DNA from: PALSA-693 sp963834725
GTDB taxonomy: Bacteria > Actinomycetota > Acidimicrobiia > Acidimicrobiales > Palsa-688
Direction: 5' to 3'
DNA length: 64,000 nt
NCBI GenBank assembly: GCA_963834725.1
Contig: CAWICN010000001.1
Span: 682,001 to 746,000, forward strand
Positions 8,380-16,886 of this stretch are shown here, piece by piece; within the stretch, counting starts at the first letter, position 1, and every line of letters starts with the position of its first letter. Position numbers and translations under genes: made by a program. The notes beneath the pieces are model-generated. The model was not told the DNA's origin. It saw only the letters and a list, made by a program, of their open reading frames with translations, and did no database searches.

Positions 8380-8591
8380 GCGGAGCCGACCGCCAGCACG
8401 GTGGCGCAGCGATGAGCGGAGCCGACCGCCAGCACGGTGGCGCAGCGATGAGCGGAGCCGACCGCCAGCACGGTGGCGCCGCGATGAGCGGAGCCGACCG
8501 CCAGCACGGTGGCGCAGCGATGAGCGGAGCCGAGGGTCAGCACGGTGGCGCCGCGATGAGCGGAGCCGAGGGTCAGCACGGTGGCGCCGCG
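8376..8591 (+). repeat. Six tandem 36-bp repeats at the carA start
   Basis: Units begin at 8376, 8412, 8448, 8484, 8520 and 8556. Each begins with ATGAGCGGAGCC and ends in GGTGGCGC(A/C)GCG. The unit preserves the reading frame and recopies the ATGA stop/start junction of pyrC-carA. Confidence 0.95.
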
Positions 8592-9698
8592 ATCAGCGCC
8601 CACCGCGAGGCGTTGCTGGTGCTCGCCGACGGCACCATCTTCGAGGGCGAGGCGAAGGGATGGTGGGACCCACAGCGTCCGGTTCCGGCGGTTGGCGAGG
8701 TGGTGTTCAACACCACCCTCACTGGCTATCAGGAGGTCTTGACCGACCCGTCCTACGCGGGGCAGATCGTCTGTTTCACCTATCCGCACATCGGCAACTA
8801 CGGAATCACGGCCGCCGACAACGAGAGCCGCCGGGCCTTCTGCCGCGGCCTGATTGCCCGGGAGCTGGTGCCGCGGCCCAGCAGTTGGCGGTCGCAGCGA
8901 AGCCTGGGTGACTTTCTCGTCGATCAGCGGCTGCCCGGGCTCGAGGGGATCGACACCCGGCGGCTGACCCGCCACCTGCGCGAGGCGGGAGCAATGCCCG
9001 GAGCGTTTGGCCCGGTGAGCGGCCCGGGCGCCCTGGCCGAATCCACCATCGCGGCAGCCGCCAGGTCCGCCTCAGGCACCGATGGCGTCGATCTGGCGGC
9101 GGAGGTGACCACCGGCGAGCCTTACACCGCAGGCAACGGTCCACTCCGAGTCGTGGCCTACGACTTCGGGATCAAACGCACCATCTTGCAGCACCTCGGG
9201 CATCTGGCCACCGTCACTGTCGTTCCGGCCTCGACGCCGGCCGCCGCCGTGCTGGCCGCGCGCCCGGACGGGGTCTTCCTCTCGAACGGTCCGGGTGACC
9301 CCGCCGCCGTGGGGTACGCGGCCGACGCCATCCGTGACCTGCTCGGACGCGTTCCGGTCTTCGGGATCTGCCTCGGCCACCAGTTGCTGGCCGCGGCGCT
9401 CGGCGGGAGGACCCACAAGCTGCCGTTCGGCCACCACGGCGGCAACCACCCGGTGCGACGGCTGTCGAACGGCGCGGTCGAGATCACCAGCCAGAATCAC
9501 AACTACGCCGTCGAGGACGGCACGGTCTCCGCCGCTGATGTCACCCACGTCAACCTCAACGACGGGGTCATCGAAGGGTTGGCGTGCCGCGAAGTGCCGG
9601 CCTTCGGCGTCCAGTACCACCCCGAGGCGGGCCCGGGCCCGCACGATGCCAGCTATCTGTTCAACGAGTTTCAGGCCCTGATGGCGAAAGGCGCGTGA
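8376..9698 (+). CDS. carA: Carbamoyl phosphate synthase small subunit, with N-terminal 12-aa tandem repeats
   Basis: Glutamine amidotransferase subunit feeding ammonia to CarB. The conserved domain starts only near residue 76 (REALLVLADGTIFEGEA); the class I amidotransferase domain follows with the nucleophile GICLGHQLL and the His/Glu pair in YHPEAGPGPHD. Residues 1-72 are six near-identical copies of MSGADRQHGGAA, the last two reading MSGAEGQHGGAA. Each copy starts with ATG, so translation could begin at any of six in-frame sites. The first ATG overlaps the pyrC stop (ATGA). The extension is not needed for the known fold; its role is unknown. Confidence 0.95.
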   Translation: MSGADRQHGGAAMSGADRQHGGAAMSGADRQHGGAAMSGADRQHGGAAMSGAEGQHGGAAMSGAEGQHGGAAISAHREALLVLADGTIFEGEAKGWWDPQRPVPAVGEVVFNTTLTGYQEVLTDPSYAGQIVCFTYPHIGNYGITAADNESRRAFCRGLIARELVPRPSSWRSQRSLGDFLVDQRLPGLEGIDTRRLTRHLREAGAMPGAFGPVSGPGALAESTIAAAARSASGTDGVDLAAEVTTGEPYTAGNGPLRVVAYDFGIKRTILQHLGHLATVTVVPASTPAAAVLAARPDGVFLSNGPGDPAAVGYAADAIRDLLGRVPVFGICLGHQLLAAALGGRTHKLPFGHHGGNHPVRRLSNGAVEITSQNHNYAVEDGTVSAADVTHVNLNDGVIEGLACREVPAFGVQYHPEAGPGPHDASYLFNEFQALMAKGA

Positions 9699-9701
9699 CC
9701 G

Positions 9702-12700
9702 GTGCCCCGACGCGATGACCTGCGCAGCATCCTCGTGATCGGCAGCGGCCCCATTGTGATCGGCCAGGCCTGCGAGTTCGACTATTCGGGCACTCAGGCG
9801 TGCCGGGTACTGGTCGAGGAGGGCTACCGGGTCATCCTGGCCAACTCCAACCCGGCAACCATCATGACCGACCCGGCCTTTGCCCACCGGACGTACATCG
9901 AACCGCTGACCACGGAGGTCCTCGAGGCGATCGTCGAGCGGGAGCGTCCCGACGCCGTGCTCCCGACCCTGGGCGGCCAGACAGCGCTCAACCTGGCCGT
10001 GAAGCTCCACGAGCGGGGAACGTTTGAGCGTTTCGGTGTCGAGATGATCGGCGCCAGCGCGTTGGCCATCGCTACCGCGGAAGACCGCGAACGGTTTAAG
10101 GCGGCCATGACCGAGATAGGCCTGCCCGTCCCCGAATCCGGCTTCGCCTACACCCTCGATGACGCCCTCGAGGTGGCCGGGCGCATCGGGTATCCGCTGA
10201 TCGTCCGGCCCTCCTACATCCTCGGCGGCGCGGGGACGGGAGTCGCCTTCGATGACGAGGATCTGACCCGGATCGCGGCGGTCGGGCTGGCGGCCAGCCC
10301 GATCTCCGAGGTCCTGATCGAGCGATCGATCACGGGGTGGAAGGAATACGAGCTCGAGGTGATGCGCGATCGGTCTGACAACTGCGTCGTCATCTGCAGC
10401 ATCGAGAACTTCGACCCCATGGGCGTCCACACCGGCGACTCCATCACGGTGGCGCCCGCTCAGACCCTTTCAGACCATGAGTATCAGCGCATGCGGGACG
10501 CGGCCTTCGCGTGCATCCGCCGCATCGGGGTGGAGACGGGTGGGTCCAATATCCAGTTCGCCGTCGATCCGGTGAGCGGTGACCAGGTGGTCATCGAGAT
10601 GAACCCTCGGGTGAGCCGCTCGAGCGCCCTGGCGTCAAAGGCGACCGGGTTTCCGATCGCCAAGATCGCCGCCCGACTGGCGGTTGGCTACACCCTCGAC
10701 GAGATCCTCAACGACATCACCGGCAAGACGCCGGCCTGCTTCGAACCGACCATCGACTACGTGGTGACCAAGATCCCCCGCTGGGCCTTCGAGAAGTTTC
10801 CCGGTGTCCCCGAGGTTCTCGGGACCCGGATGCAGTCCGTCGGGGAGGCTATGGCGATCGGGCGGACGTTCAGCGAGTCGTTGCAGAAGGGGCTCCGGTC
10901 GCTCGAACGGGGTCGGCTCGGTCTCAACTGCGATCCGGCCGAGGCCATTTACGAGGCGTGGGACGACGACGAGCTGGTCCGGCGAGCGGCCATTGCTACG
11001 CCCGACCGTCCCTTCCATCTCGAGGCCGCCATCCGGCGCGGCATCCCCATCAAGCGGCTCTACGAAGCGACCGGTGTGGATCCGTGGTTCCTCGATCAAA
11101 TCGAGCTGGTCGTCGATGAGCGCGCCCGCCTGACACGCGCCGGTGGACCCGGCTCGATGGAACGCCCGGATTGGCGCCGGGCCAAACGGGTCGGTTTCTC
11201 GGACGCCCAGCTGGCCTGGCTCTGGTCGGTCGATGAGCCTGCGGTACGCCAGGCCCGTCTGGCGGCCGGAGTGCGAGCCACCATGAAGACGGTCGACACC
11301 TGCGCCGCCGAGTTTGAGGCGAACACGCCGTACCACTACTCCACCTATGAGGACGACGACGAGGTGGCACCGAGCGGCCGGCCGAAGATCATCATCATCG
11401 GGTCCGGCCCTAACCGGATCGGCCAGGGAGTCGAATTCGACTACTGTTGCGTGCAGGCCAGTTTCGCACTGCATGATGCCGGCTACGAGACGGTCATGGT
11501 CAACTGCAACCCCGAGACCGTGTCCACCGACTACGACACGAGCGACCGCCTCTATTTCGAGCCGGTCACGTGGGAGAACGTCGCCAATGTGATCGATGTC
11601 GAGTCGAGGACCGGAACGGTCGTCGGCGTCATCGTTTCCCTCGGAGGCCAGACTCCGTTGAAGCTGGCCGGTGTGTTGCCGCCGGGCCTGGTACTCGGGA
11701 CTTCGCCTGAGTCGATCGACCTGGCGGAGGACCGGGAGCGCTGGAACGCCCTCTGCGCCCGGCTCGAGATCCCCCAGCCCGCGGGCGGCACTGCCACCAG
11801 CTTCGAGGAGGCCCGAGCCATCGTGGCCCGGGTCGGGTATCCGGCTCTGGTGCGCCCGAGCTACGTGCTCGGCGGCCGGGCCATGGAGATCGTGTACGGC
11901 GAGGACGACCTTCGGCGCGCCATGGCCGAGCTGGCCGGATTCGGTTCGCTCGGGCGGGAGGGGGGCCTGTCGTTCGAGCGCCCGGCGCTCGTCGACCGGT
12001 TCCTGGAGGACGCCATCGAGGTCGACGTCGACGCCATCCGCGACGAGACCGGGGAAGTCGCGATCGGTGCGGTGATGGAGCACGTGGAGGAGGCGGGGGT
12101 CCATTCGGGCGACAGCGCCTGTGTGATCCCGCCGCCTACGCTCGACGCCGCGACGATCAGGGTGATCGAGCATTACACGCGGGAAATCGCGGCTGCCCTC
12201 GAGGTGATAGGCCCGCTCAACGTCCAGTTCGCGGTGAAGCAGCTGGGCGGCCCCTCGGGCGGGGGGACGCAGGTGTTCGTGATCGAGGCCAACCCCCGGG
12301 CCAGCCGGACCGTCCCCTTCGTATCCAAGGCCACCGGCGTGCCGCTGGCGAAGGTGGCGGCCCGGGTGATGGCAGGGGCCTCGCTCACCGAACTTCGCGG
12401 CGAGGGCCTTCTGGTGGCGCCGGTGACCGGTGGCCACGTGAGCGTCAAGGAAGCGGTCCTGCCGTTTTCCCGCTTCCCCGGTGCCGACACCCTCCTCGGC
12501 CCCGAGATGCGATCCACAGGCGAGGTCATGGGCATCGACAGCAGGTTCGGGCTGGCCTTCGCCAAGAGCCAGGCCGCGGCAGGGGACAGTTTGCCGGCCG
12601 GGGGGACGGTCTTCTTCTCACTCGCGGACCGCGACAAACACGCGGGGGTAGGCGTCGCCCGCCGGTTCGTGCAACTCGGCTTCCGACTGGCGGCCACTTC

Positions 12701-13121
12701 CGGGACGGCGGCCTATTTCGAAGCAGATGGGCTGCCGGTGGACACGCTGGTAGCCAAGGTCAGCGCCGCGGAATCCAACGTCGGGGCAGGCGAGGTGGGC
12801 AGAGGCGGCCCGACCGGCCCGGTCGAGGGAACCTCCGGGCCGGCAGATATTCTTGCGGGAGGCGACGCCGAAGGGGTCGACGCGGTTGCCCTTCTTCGCG
12901 ACGGCAAAGTCGACCTGGTGGTCAACACCCCCCGGGGCCGGGGCCCTCGGGCAGACGGCGCCCACATCCGCCGGGCGGCCAACCAGCACCGGGTGGCCTG
13001 CCTCACCACGGTGGCCGCCGCTCGAGCCGCGGCGGCCGGTATCGCCGACCGGGCGGCCAGCCCGCTGCAGGTGAGGAGCCTGCAGGAGTATCACGAGTCG
13101 GAGCAGCTGCCCCTCACATGA
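9702..13121 (+). CDS. carB: Carbamoyl phosphate synthase large subunit
   Basis: Makes carbamoyl phosphate from bicarbonate, ammonia and two ATP. The 1139-aa protein has the duplicated ATP-grasp layout: first half beginning IGSGPIVIGQACEFDYSG (near 12), second half with IGSGPNRIGQGVEFDYCC (near 566), and a C-terminal MGS-like allosteric domain from about 955. It is about 65 residues longer than the E. coli enzyme. Part of the excess is a Gly/Pro-rich insertion near 1025-1050 inside the MGS-like domain. GTG start 3 nt after carA. Confidence 0.97.
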   Translation: MPRRDDLRSILVIGSGPIVIGQACEFDYSGTQACRVLVEEGYRVILANSNPATIMTDPAFAHRTYIEPLTTEVLEAIVERERPDAVLPTLGGQTALNLAVKLHERGTFERFGVEMIGASALAIATAEDRERFKAAMTEIGLPVPESGFAYTLDDALEVAGRIGYPLIVRPSYILGGAGTGVAFDDEDLTRIAAVGLAASPISEVLIERSITGWKEYELEVMRDRSDNCVVICSIENFDPMGVHTGDSITVAPAQTLSDHEYQRMRDAAFACIRRIGVETGGSNIQFAVDPVSGDQVVIEMNPRVSRSSALASKATGFPIAKIAARLAVGYTLDEILNDITGKTPACFEPTIDYVVTKIPRWAFEKFPGVPEVLGTRMQSVGEAMAIGRTFSESLQKGLRSLERGRLGLNCDPAEAIYEAWDDDELVRRAAIATPDRPFHLEAAIRRGIPIKRLYEATGVDPWFLDQIELVVDERARLTRAGGPGSMERPDWRRAKRVGFSDAQLAWLWSVDEPAVRQARLAAGVRATMKTVDTCAAEFEANTPYHYSTYEDDDEVAPSGRPKIIIIGSGPNRIGQGVEFDYCCVQASFALHDAGYETVMVNCNPETVSTDYDTSDRLYFEPVTWENVANVIDVESRTGTVVGVIVSLGGQTPLKLAGVLPPGLVLGTSPESIDLAEDRERWNALCARLEIPQPAGGTATSFEEARAIVARVGYPALVRPSYVLGGRAMEIVYGEDDLRRAMAELAGFGSLGREGGLSFERPALVDRFLEDAIEVDVDAIRDETGEVAIGAVMEHVEEAGVHSGDSACVIPPPTLDAATIRVIEHYTREIAAALEVIGPLNVQFAVKQLGGPSGGGTQVFVIEANPRASRTVPFVSKATGVPLAKVAARVMAGASLTELRGEGLLVAPVTGGHVSVKEAVLPFSRFPGADTLLGPEMRSTGEVMGIDSRFGLAFAKSQAAAGDSLPAGGTVFFSLADRDKHAGVGVARRFVQLGFRLAATSGTAAYFEADGLPVDTLVAKVSAAESNVGAGEVGRGGPTGPVEGTSGPADILAGGDAEGVDAVALLRDGKVDLVVNTPRGRGPRADGAHIRRAANQHRVACLTTVAAARAAAAGIADRAASPLQVRSLQEYHESEQLPLT

Positions 13122-13180
13122 CAGGGATGGGCCCTCACATGACCTGGATGGATGGCCATGACTGGGATGGGCTGACATGA
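13111..13180 (+). repeat. Degenerate 19-21-bp tandem repeats at the carB-pyrD junction
   Basis: About four units beginning near 13111, 13132, 13153 and 13172, each with an ATGAC core followed by GGGATGGG-like sequence. The first ATGA overlaps the carB stop, the last ATG is the called pyrD start. Confidence 0.75.
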
Positions 13181-14172
13181 CGGGTATCGTCACGCGCCGC
13201 CGGCATGGGGACCGGGCGGAGCATGGTGTGGAAATGCGCACCCGCGTCGGCGAGGTCGCCTTGTCCAATCCGATCATGACGGCCTCCGGAACATCGGGTC
13301 ATGGCGCCGAATTGGCGGCCTTCTTCGACCTGGCGTCGATGGGCGCGGTCGTGGTCAAGTCAGTCTCGGCCGAACCCTGGGCCGGCAATCCGCCACCACG
13401 CCTCCACCCGGTCGATGGAGGCATGCTCAACAGCGTCGGCCTGCAGAACCCGGGGATGGCCGCGTGGCTCGTCGAGGAGCTCCCACCCCTGGCCGCCACT
13501 GGCGCCACCGTGGTCGCCAGCATCTGGGGTTTCACGGCCGAGCAATTCGCGGCGGCTGCTCGCATGCTGCGGACCGCTCGAATCCAGCCGGGCGGCCATG
13601 CTGCGCTCGATGCAATCGTCGCAGTCGAAGCCAACATCTCGTGCCCCAACGTCGAAGACCGGCGGCAGATGTTCGCCCACAGCCATGACGGCGTGCGCCT
13701 GGCGGTGGCCGCCGCGTCCAGGGGTCTCGGCGGATCGCTGCCGCTGTGGGTGAAGCTCAGCCCGAACGTGACCGATCTCCCCGGCTTGGCCGCGACGGCC
13801 GTGGCGGCGGGCGCCGACGCCATTACTGTGATCAATACCGTCATGGGCATGGCCCTGGACCCCGCCACCGGCCGGCCTCTCCTCGGCGGTGGAGGGGGAG
13901 GTCTTTCGGGACCGGCCATCCATCCGGTCGCGGTCCGGGCGGTGTACGAATGCCGGGCCGCCCTGCCTGGCATCCCGATTGTGGGAGTCGGCGGGGTCGC
14001 CACGGGGGCGGCCGCGGCGGAATTGCTCGCGGCGGGTGCTGACGCTGTCCAGGTCGGTACCGCGACCTTCGCGGATCCACGGGCGCCGGCCCGGATCCAG
14101 AGGGAGTTGGCGGCCTGGTGCGCCGATCACGGAATATCAGCCATCGAGGAGCTGAAGGGATCGAGGAGTTGA
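13177..14172 (+). CDS. pyrD: Dihydroorotate dehydrogenase, class 1 (1B-like)
   Basis: Flavoprotein that oxidises dihydroorotate to orotate. The 331-aa product has NPIMTASGTSG (near 29), the LNSVGLQNPG loop, the active-site NISCPN with cysteine as the base, and the flavin-binding GGGGGGLSG and GVGGVATGA segments. The Cys base and soluble N-terminus mark class 1, not the membrane class 2 type common in actinobacteria. Class 1B partners with a PyrK iron-sulfur subunit, which is not encoded here. The start may instead be GTG 13228 or ATG 13234; the first 19 residues are not conserved in my recollection of the family. Confidence 0.9.
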   Translation: MTGIVTRRRHGDRAEHGVEMRTRVGEVALSNPIMTASGTSGHGAELAAFFDLASMGAVVVKSVSAEPWAGNPPPRLHPVDGGMLNSVGLQNPGMAAWLVEELPPLAATGATVVASIWGFTAEQFAAAARMLRTARIQPGGHAALDAIVAVEANISCPNVEDRRQMFAHSHDGVRLAVAAASRGLGGSLPLWVKLSPNVTDLPGLAATAVAAGADAITVINTVMGMALDPATGRPLLGGGGGGLSGPAIHPVAVRAVYECRAALPGIPIVGVGGVATGAAAAELLAAGADAVQVGTATFADPRAPARIQRELAAWCADHGISAIEELKGSRS

Positions 14173-14185
14173 AAGAACGAGCGCT

Positions 14186-14887
14186 ATGACCATCACCGAG
14201 CCCGTACCGCCGTCCGTGCGCAACCGCCTGGCACTGGCCCTCGACGTCGACGACGCGGTCGCCGCCAGCCGCCTGGCCCGACAGCTCCGCCCCTGGTTCG
14301 GGGTGGCCAAAGTAGGGCTGGAGCTGTTCAGCGCGGTCGGGCCGCGGATCGTCCAGTCTCTGATCGACGACGGCTACGAGGTGTTTGCCGATCTCAAGAT
14401 GGCCGACATCCCCACCACTACCCACCGGGCCGCCAGGGTGATGGGCGCCCTCGGGGTCTCGTATCTCACCCTGCACGCCTTCGTCGGACCGGACGTCCTT
14501 CGCGCCGGTGTGGAAGGCCTGGTGGAAGGCGCCGAGAAGGCCGGCCTCCCTCCTCCCACGGCGCTGGCGGTGACGATCCTGACGAGCGACACAGGCGCGC
14601 CGCCGCACATCCTGGCCCGGCGTCTGGCCTTCGCCGTCGAAGCGCGCTGTGCCGGTGTGGTCTGCGCCGCTGCCGACGTGCGTGAGATCAAGGAACTGGC
14701 GCCGCGGATGATGGCGGTCGTTCCGGGAGTGCGTCCCGCGGGCACGCCGAGACATGATCAGCTGCGCGCCGCCACCCCGACCGAAGCCATTGCCGCGGGC
14801 GCCGACATGCTGGTCATCGGCCGAGCTGTCTCGGCCGCAGCGAATCGGGAGGCGGCGGCCGCCGCTCTGGTCGCGTCGATCGCCTGA
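14186..14887 (+). CDS. pyrF: Orotidine 5'-phosphate decarboxylase
   Basis: Last step to UMP. The 233-aa TIM-barrel protein has LALDVDD near the start and the catalytic DLKMADIP (near 71), whose Lys and second Asp belong to the active-site network. The phosphate-binding end VVPGVRPAG and MLVIGRAVSAA is intact. ATG start 13 nt after pyrD with a GAAAGAACGAG ribosome site. It closes the pyr operon; the 18-bp repeats follow. Confidence 0.95.
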   Translation: MTITEPVPPSVRNRLALALDVDDAVAASRLARQLRPWFGVAKVGLELFSAVGPRIVQSLIDDGYEVFADLKMADIPTTTHRAARVMGALGVSYLTLHAFVGPDVLRAGVEGLVEGAEKAGLPPPTALAVTILTSDTGAPPHILARRLAFAVEARCAGVVCAAADVREIKELAPRMMAVVPGVRPAGTPRHDQLRAATPTEAIAAGADMLVIGRAVSAAANREAAAAALVASIA

Positions 14888-14891
14888 GCCG

Positions 14892-14963
14892 GTCGTCGGG
14901 ATAGGGCCTGTCCTCGGGAGAGAGCCTGTCCTCGGGATAGGACCTGTCCTCGGGATGGGCATT
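14892..14963 (+). repeat. Four tandem 18-bp repeats after pyrF
   Basis: Units start at 14892, 14910, 14928 and 14946 with the consensus GTCCTCGGGATAGGRCCT. They fill most of the space before the mihF promoter. They form no obvious terminator and are non-coding. Confidence 0.85.
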
Positions 14964-15033
14964 GCTTTCGCGCTGAGCGCGACTCGGCGGCTGCTGTCCG
15001 GTGGTCTTGCGGCACCCACACTCGCTGTCGCGC

Positions 15034-15039
15034 TATGGT
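15034..15039 (+). promoter_or_regulatory. Likely -10 box of leaderless mihF transcript
   Basis: TATGGT is followed by 7 nt and ATG 15047. Its T and G bases overlap the alternative upstream ATG at 15035, which argues that 15047 is the true start. Confidence 0.55.
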
Positions 15040-15046
15040 GCGCGAC

Positions 15047-15364
15047 ATGCCACTGCCGCCTGCGCTGTCTCCCGACCAACGTCAGGCCGCCTTGGAGAAA
15101 GCCGCAATGGCCCGCCGTTTGCGGGCCGAGCTCAAAGAGAAACTCAAGATGGGATCCATTTCCCTGGGTGACCTCCTCCGCCAGGCGGACTCCGACGAGG
15201 TGGTCGGAAAAATGAAAGTTCTCGCCGTTCTCGAATCCCTGCCGGGGCTGGGCAAGGTCAAAGCCCGGCGATTGATGGACGAAGTCGGGATCAGTGAGAC
15301 CCGTCGACTTCATGGCCTCGGCGAACAGCAAAGAAGGAAACTGTTCGAGAAGCTGAACGGCTGA
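15047..15364 (+). CDS. mihF: Integration host factor, actinobacterial type
   Basis: Small basic nucleoid protein found only in actinobacteria, unrelated to the HU/IHF fold; essential in mycobacteria and needed for phage L5 integration. The product (105 aa from 15047) matches the family along its length: PLPPALSPDQRQAALEKA at the start, GSISLGDLLRQADSDEVVGKMKV in the middle and the helix-two-turn-helix LPGLGKVKARRLMDEVGI near residue 65. An ATG at 15035 adds four residues but overlaps the -10 box. Position before gmk-rpoZ is the conserved one. Confidence 0.93.
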   Translation: MPLPPALSPDQRQAALEKAAMARRLRAELKEKLKMGSISLGDLLRQADSDEVVGKMKVLAVLESLPGLGKVKARRLMDEVGISETRRLHGLGEQQRRKLFEKLNG

Positions 15365-15410
15365 GCCCAGCCCCGGACGGCGCCGCCGCTTCCCCGAACG
15401 GTCCACTTCC

Positions 15411-15956
15411 GTGATCATCGTCGTCTCCGGTCCCGGTGGGGCCGGAAAAGGCACGGTGGTGACGCGGCTGGTCGAACTCGACCCGAGCCTGTGGCTCTCG
15501 AAGTCGTGGACGACCCGGGCCCGGCGCCCCGGCGAGCCGGCCGATGCTTACCAGTTCGTCGATCGACAAACCTTCCAGGACCGCATCGCCGCCCGGGGCT
15601 TCATCGAGTGGACGGAGTTCGCCGGGACCGGGGAGTTGTACGGCACCCCGACGCTCGAGTCGCCTCATGGCGAGGACGTCGTGCTCGAGATCGAGCTCGA
15701 CGGGGCCCAGCAGATCAAACGACGCTATCCCGACGCCGTACTGATCCTCATCGTCGCACCGAGCGTCGCTGCCCGGGAGAAGCGGCTGCGCGCCCGGGGG
15801 GACGACGAAGCCAGCGTGCAGCGACGTGTTCAGGTTGGCCGGGAAGAAGAGCGGCTGGGCCGGGAGATCGCGGATTACGTGGTGATCAACGACGACGTCG
15901 ACCGGGCCGCGAGAGAGGTCGCGGGTATACTCGAACGCAAACGTCCTGCCTCTTGA
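15411..15956 (+). CDS. gmk: Guanylate kinase
   Basis: Phosphorylates GMP to GDP with ATP. The 181-aa protein has a P-loop GPGGAGKGT at 7-15, the GMP-binding SKSWTTRARRPGE segment near 30, and VVLEIELDGAQQIKRRYPDAV. GTG start. It lies 46 nt after mihF and 64 nt before rpoZ, the usual actinobacterial order. I see no separate promoter. Confidence 0.95.
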   Translation: MIIVVSGPGGAGKGTVVTRLVELDPSLWLSKSWTTRARRPGEPADAYQFVDRQTFQDRIAARGFIEWTEFAGTGELYGTPTLESPHGEDVVLEIELDGAQQIKRRYPDAVLILIVAPSVAAREKRLRARGDDEASVQRRVQVGREEERLGREIADYVVINDDVDRAAREVAGILERKRPAS

Positions 15957-16020
15957 CGCGCGCCCTGGCCCGGCGACAGCGCGCCCACCGCCTACACCCA
16001 AACGGAGAAGCCGTCACCCC

Positions 16021-16851
16021 ATGCCTGACCGTCACCCCACCATGATGGAGCCTCCTGTTGAGGATCTGCTCGATCGGGTCGATTCGAAGTTCACCCTGGT
16101 CAGCCTGGCCGCGATGCGCGGCCGCCAGATCAACTCGTACTTCAACCAGCTGGGCGAAGGCCTGGGCACCATCGTGCCGCCGCAGGTGACGTCGGTGTCC
16201 CGCAAGCCGCTGTCGATCTCGCTGGAGGAGATCGCGGCGGGGAAGATCACCTACGCCCGGACAGACGAGGACCGCGAGGGCGACGCGGGCGAGGAAGGGG
16301 CTGGAGAGGAAGGATCGGGTCACGACCGGTCGGCGGCGGATCACGACCCGGTGGCGGAGGCCGGCCCGGCGGCGGAGGCCGGCCCGGACGCCGGGCCCCG
16401 GGAACGCCAGGAGGCCCCGGACCGCCAGGAGGCCCCGGACCGCCAGGAGCCCCGGGACCGCCAGGAGCCCCGGGACCGCCAGGAGCCCCGGGACCGCCAG
16501 GAGCCCCGGGACCGCCAGGAGCCCCGGGACCGCCAGGAGCCCCGGGACCGCCAGGAGCCCCGGGACCGCCAGGAGCCCCGGGACCGCCAGGAGCCCCGGG
16601 ACCGCCAGGAGGCCCCGGACCGCCAGGAGCCCCGAGATCAGCACGACGGCCCGGGCGAGACAGAAACGGCTCCGGTGACGACGACCACGTCCCCGCCCGG
16701 AGAGGAACACCACCCCGCGCCGGGACCGCCTGCGGCCGGGGACCCGCTTGCCGGGCCGGTGTCTGGGCCAGAGCCGGCGGCGGAGGTTGACGAAGCGGAC
16801 CTCCCCGAAGAGTCAACGACTGGAGCGCCGGAGGCGGAGGTCGACCAATAG
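16021..16851 (+). CDS. rpoZ: RNA polymerase omega subunit with long repeat-containing acidic tail
   Basis: Omega helps assemble RNA polymerase by holding the beta' subunit. Residues 1-85 are a normal omega domain (EPPVEDLLDRVDSKFTLVSLAAMRGRQ, SVSRKPLSISLEEIAAGKI). The 276-aa product is about three times the usual length. Residues about 85-276 are low complexity: an acidic stretch, then 13 six-residue units of the type RQEPRD or RQEAPD (residues 129-206), then an acidic, proline-rich end. No fold is predicted for the tail. The repeats are in frame and nearly identical at DNA level, so recent. Function of the tail is unknown. Confidence 0.93.
   Translation: MPDRHPTMMEPPVEDLLDRVDSKFTLVSLAAMRGRQINSYFNQLGEGLGTIVPPQVTSVSRKPLSISLEEIAAGKITYARTDEDREGDAGEEGAGEEGSGHDRSAADHDPVAEAGPAAEAGPDAGPRERQEAPDRQEAPDRQEPRDRQEPRDRQEPRDRQEPRDRQEPRDRQEPRDRQEPRDRQEPRDRQEPRDRQEAPDRQEPRDQHDGPGETETAPVTTTTSPPGEEHHPAPGPPAAGDPLAGPVSGPEPAAEVDEADLPEESTTGAPEAEVDQ
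16405..16638 (+). repeat. Thirteen tandem 18-bp repeats in rpoZ
   Basis: Units of CGCCAGGAGCCCCGGGAC, with two early units and one late unit reading CGCCAGGAGGCCCCGGAC; the last unit is degenerate. All keep the omega reading frame. The reverse strand reads as collagen-like Gly-Pro-Gly-Ala-Pro, which is a by-product. Confidence 0.95.
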
Positions 16852-16886
16852 CCGCTCCGGCTTCGGCCCTGCAGGGCCGGAGGATC

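Noticed and set aside
10635..12437. 600-codon minus-strand ORF over carB
   Set aside because: Shadow of carB codon structure, rich in Arg, His and Gly with no motif.
16405..16638. CRISPR array
   Set aside because: Units are contiguous without spacers and encode protein in frame. No cas genes are in the window.
16247..16816. Collagen-like minus-strand ORF of Gly-Pro-Gly-Ala-Pro repeats
   Set aside because: It is the reverse complement of the rpoZ repeat array. It has no ribosome site or promoter, and omega on the plus strand is certain.
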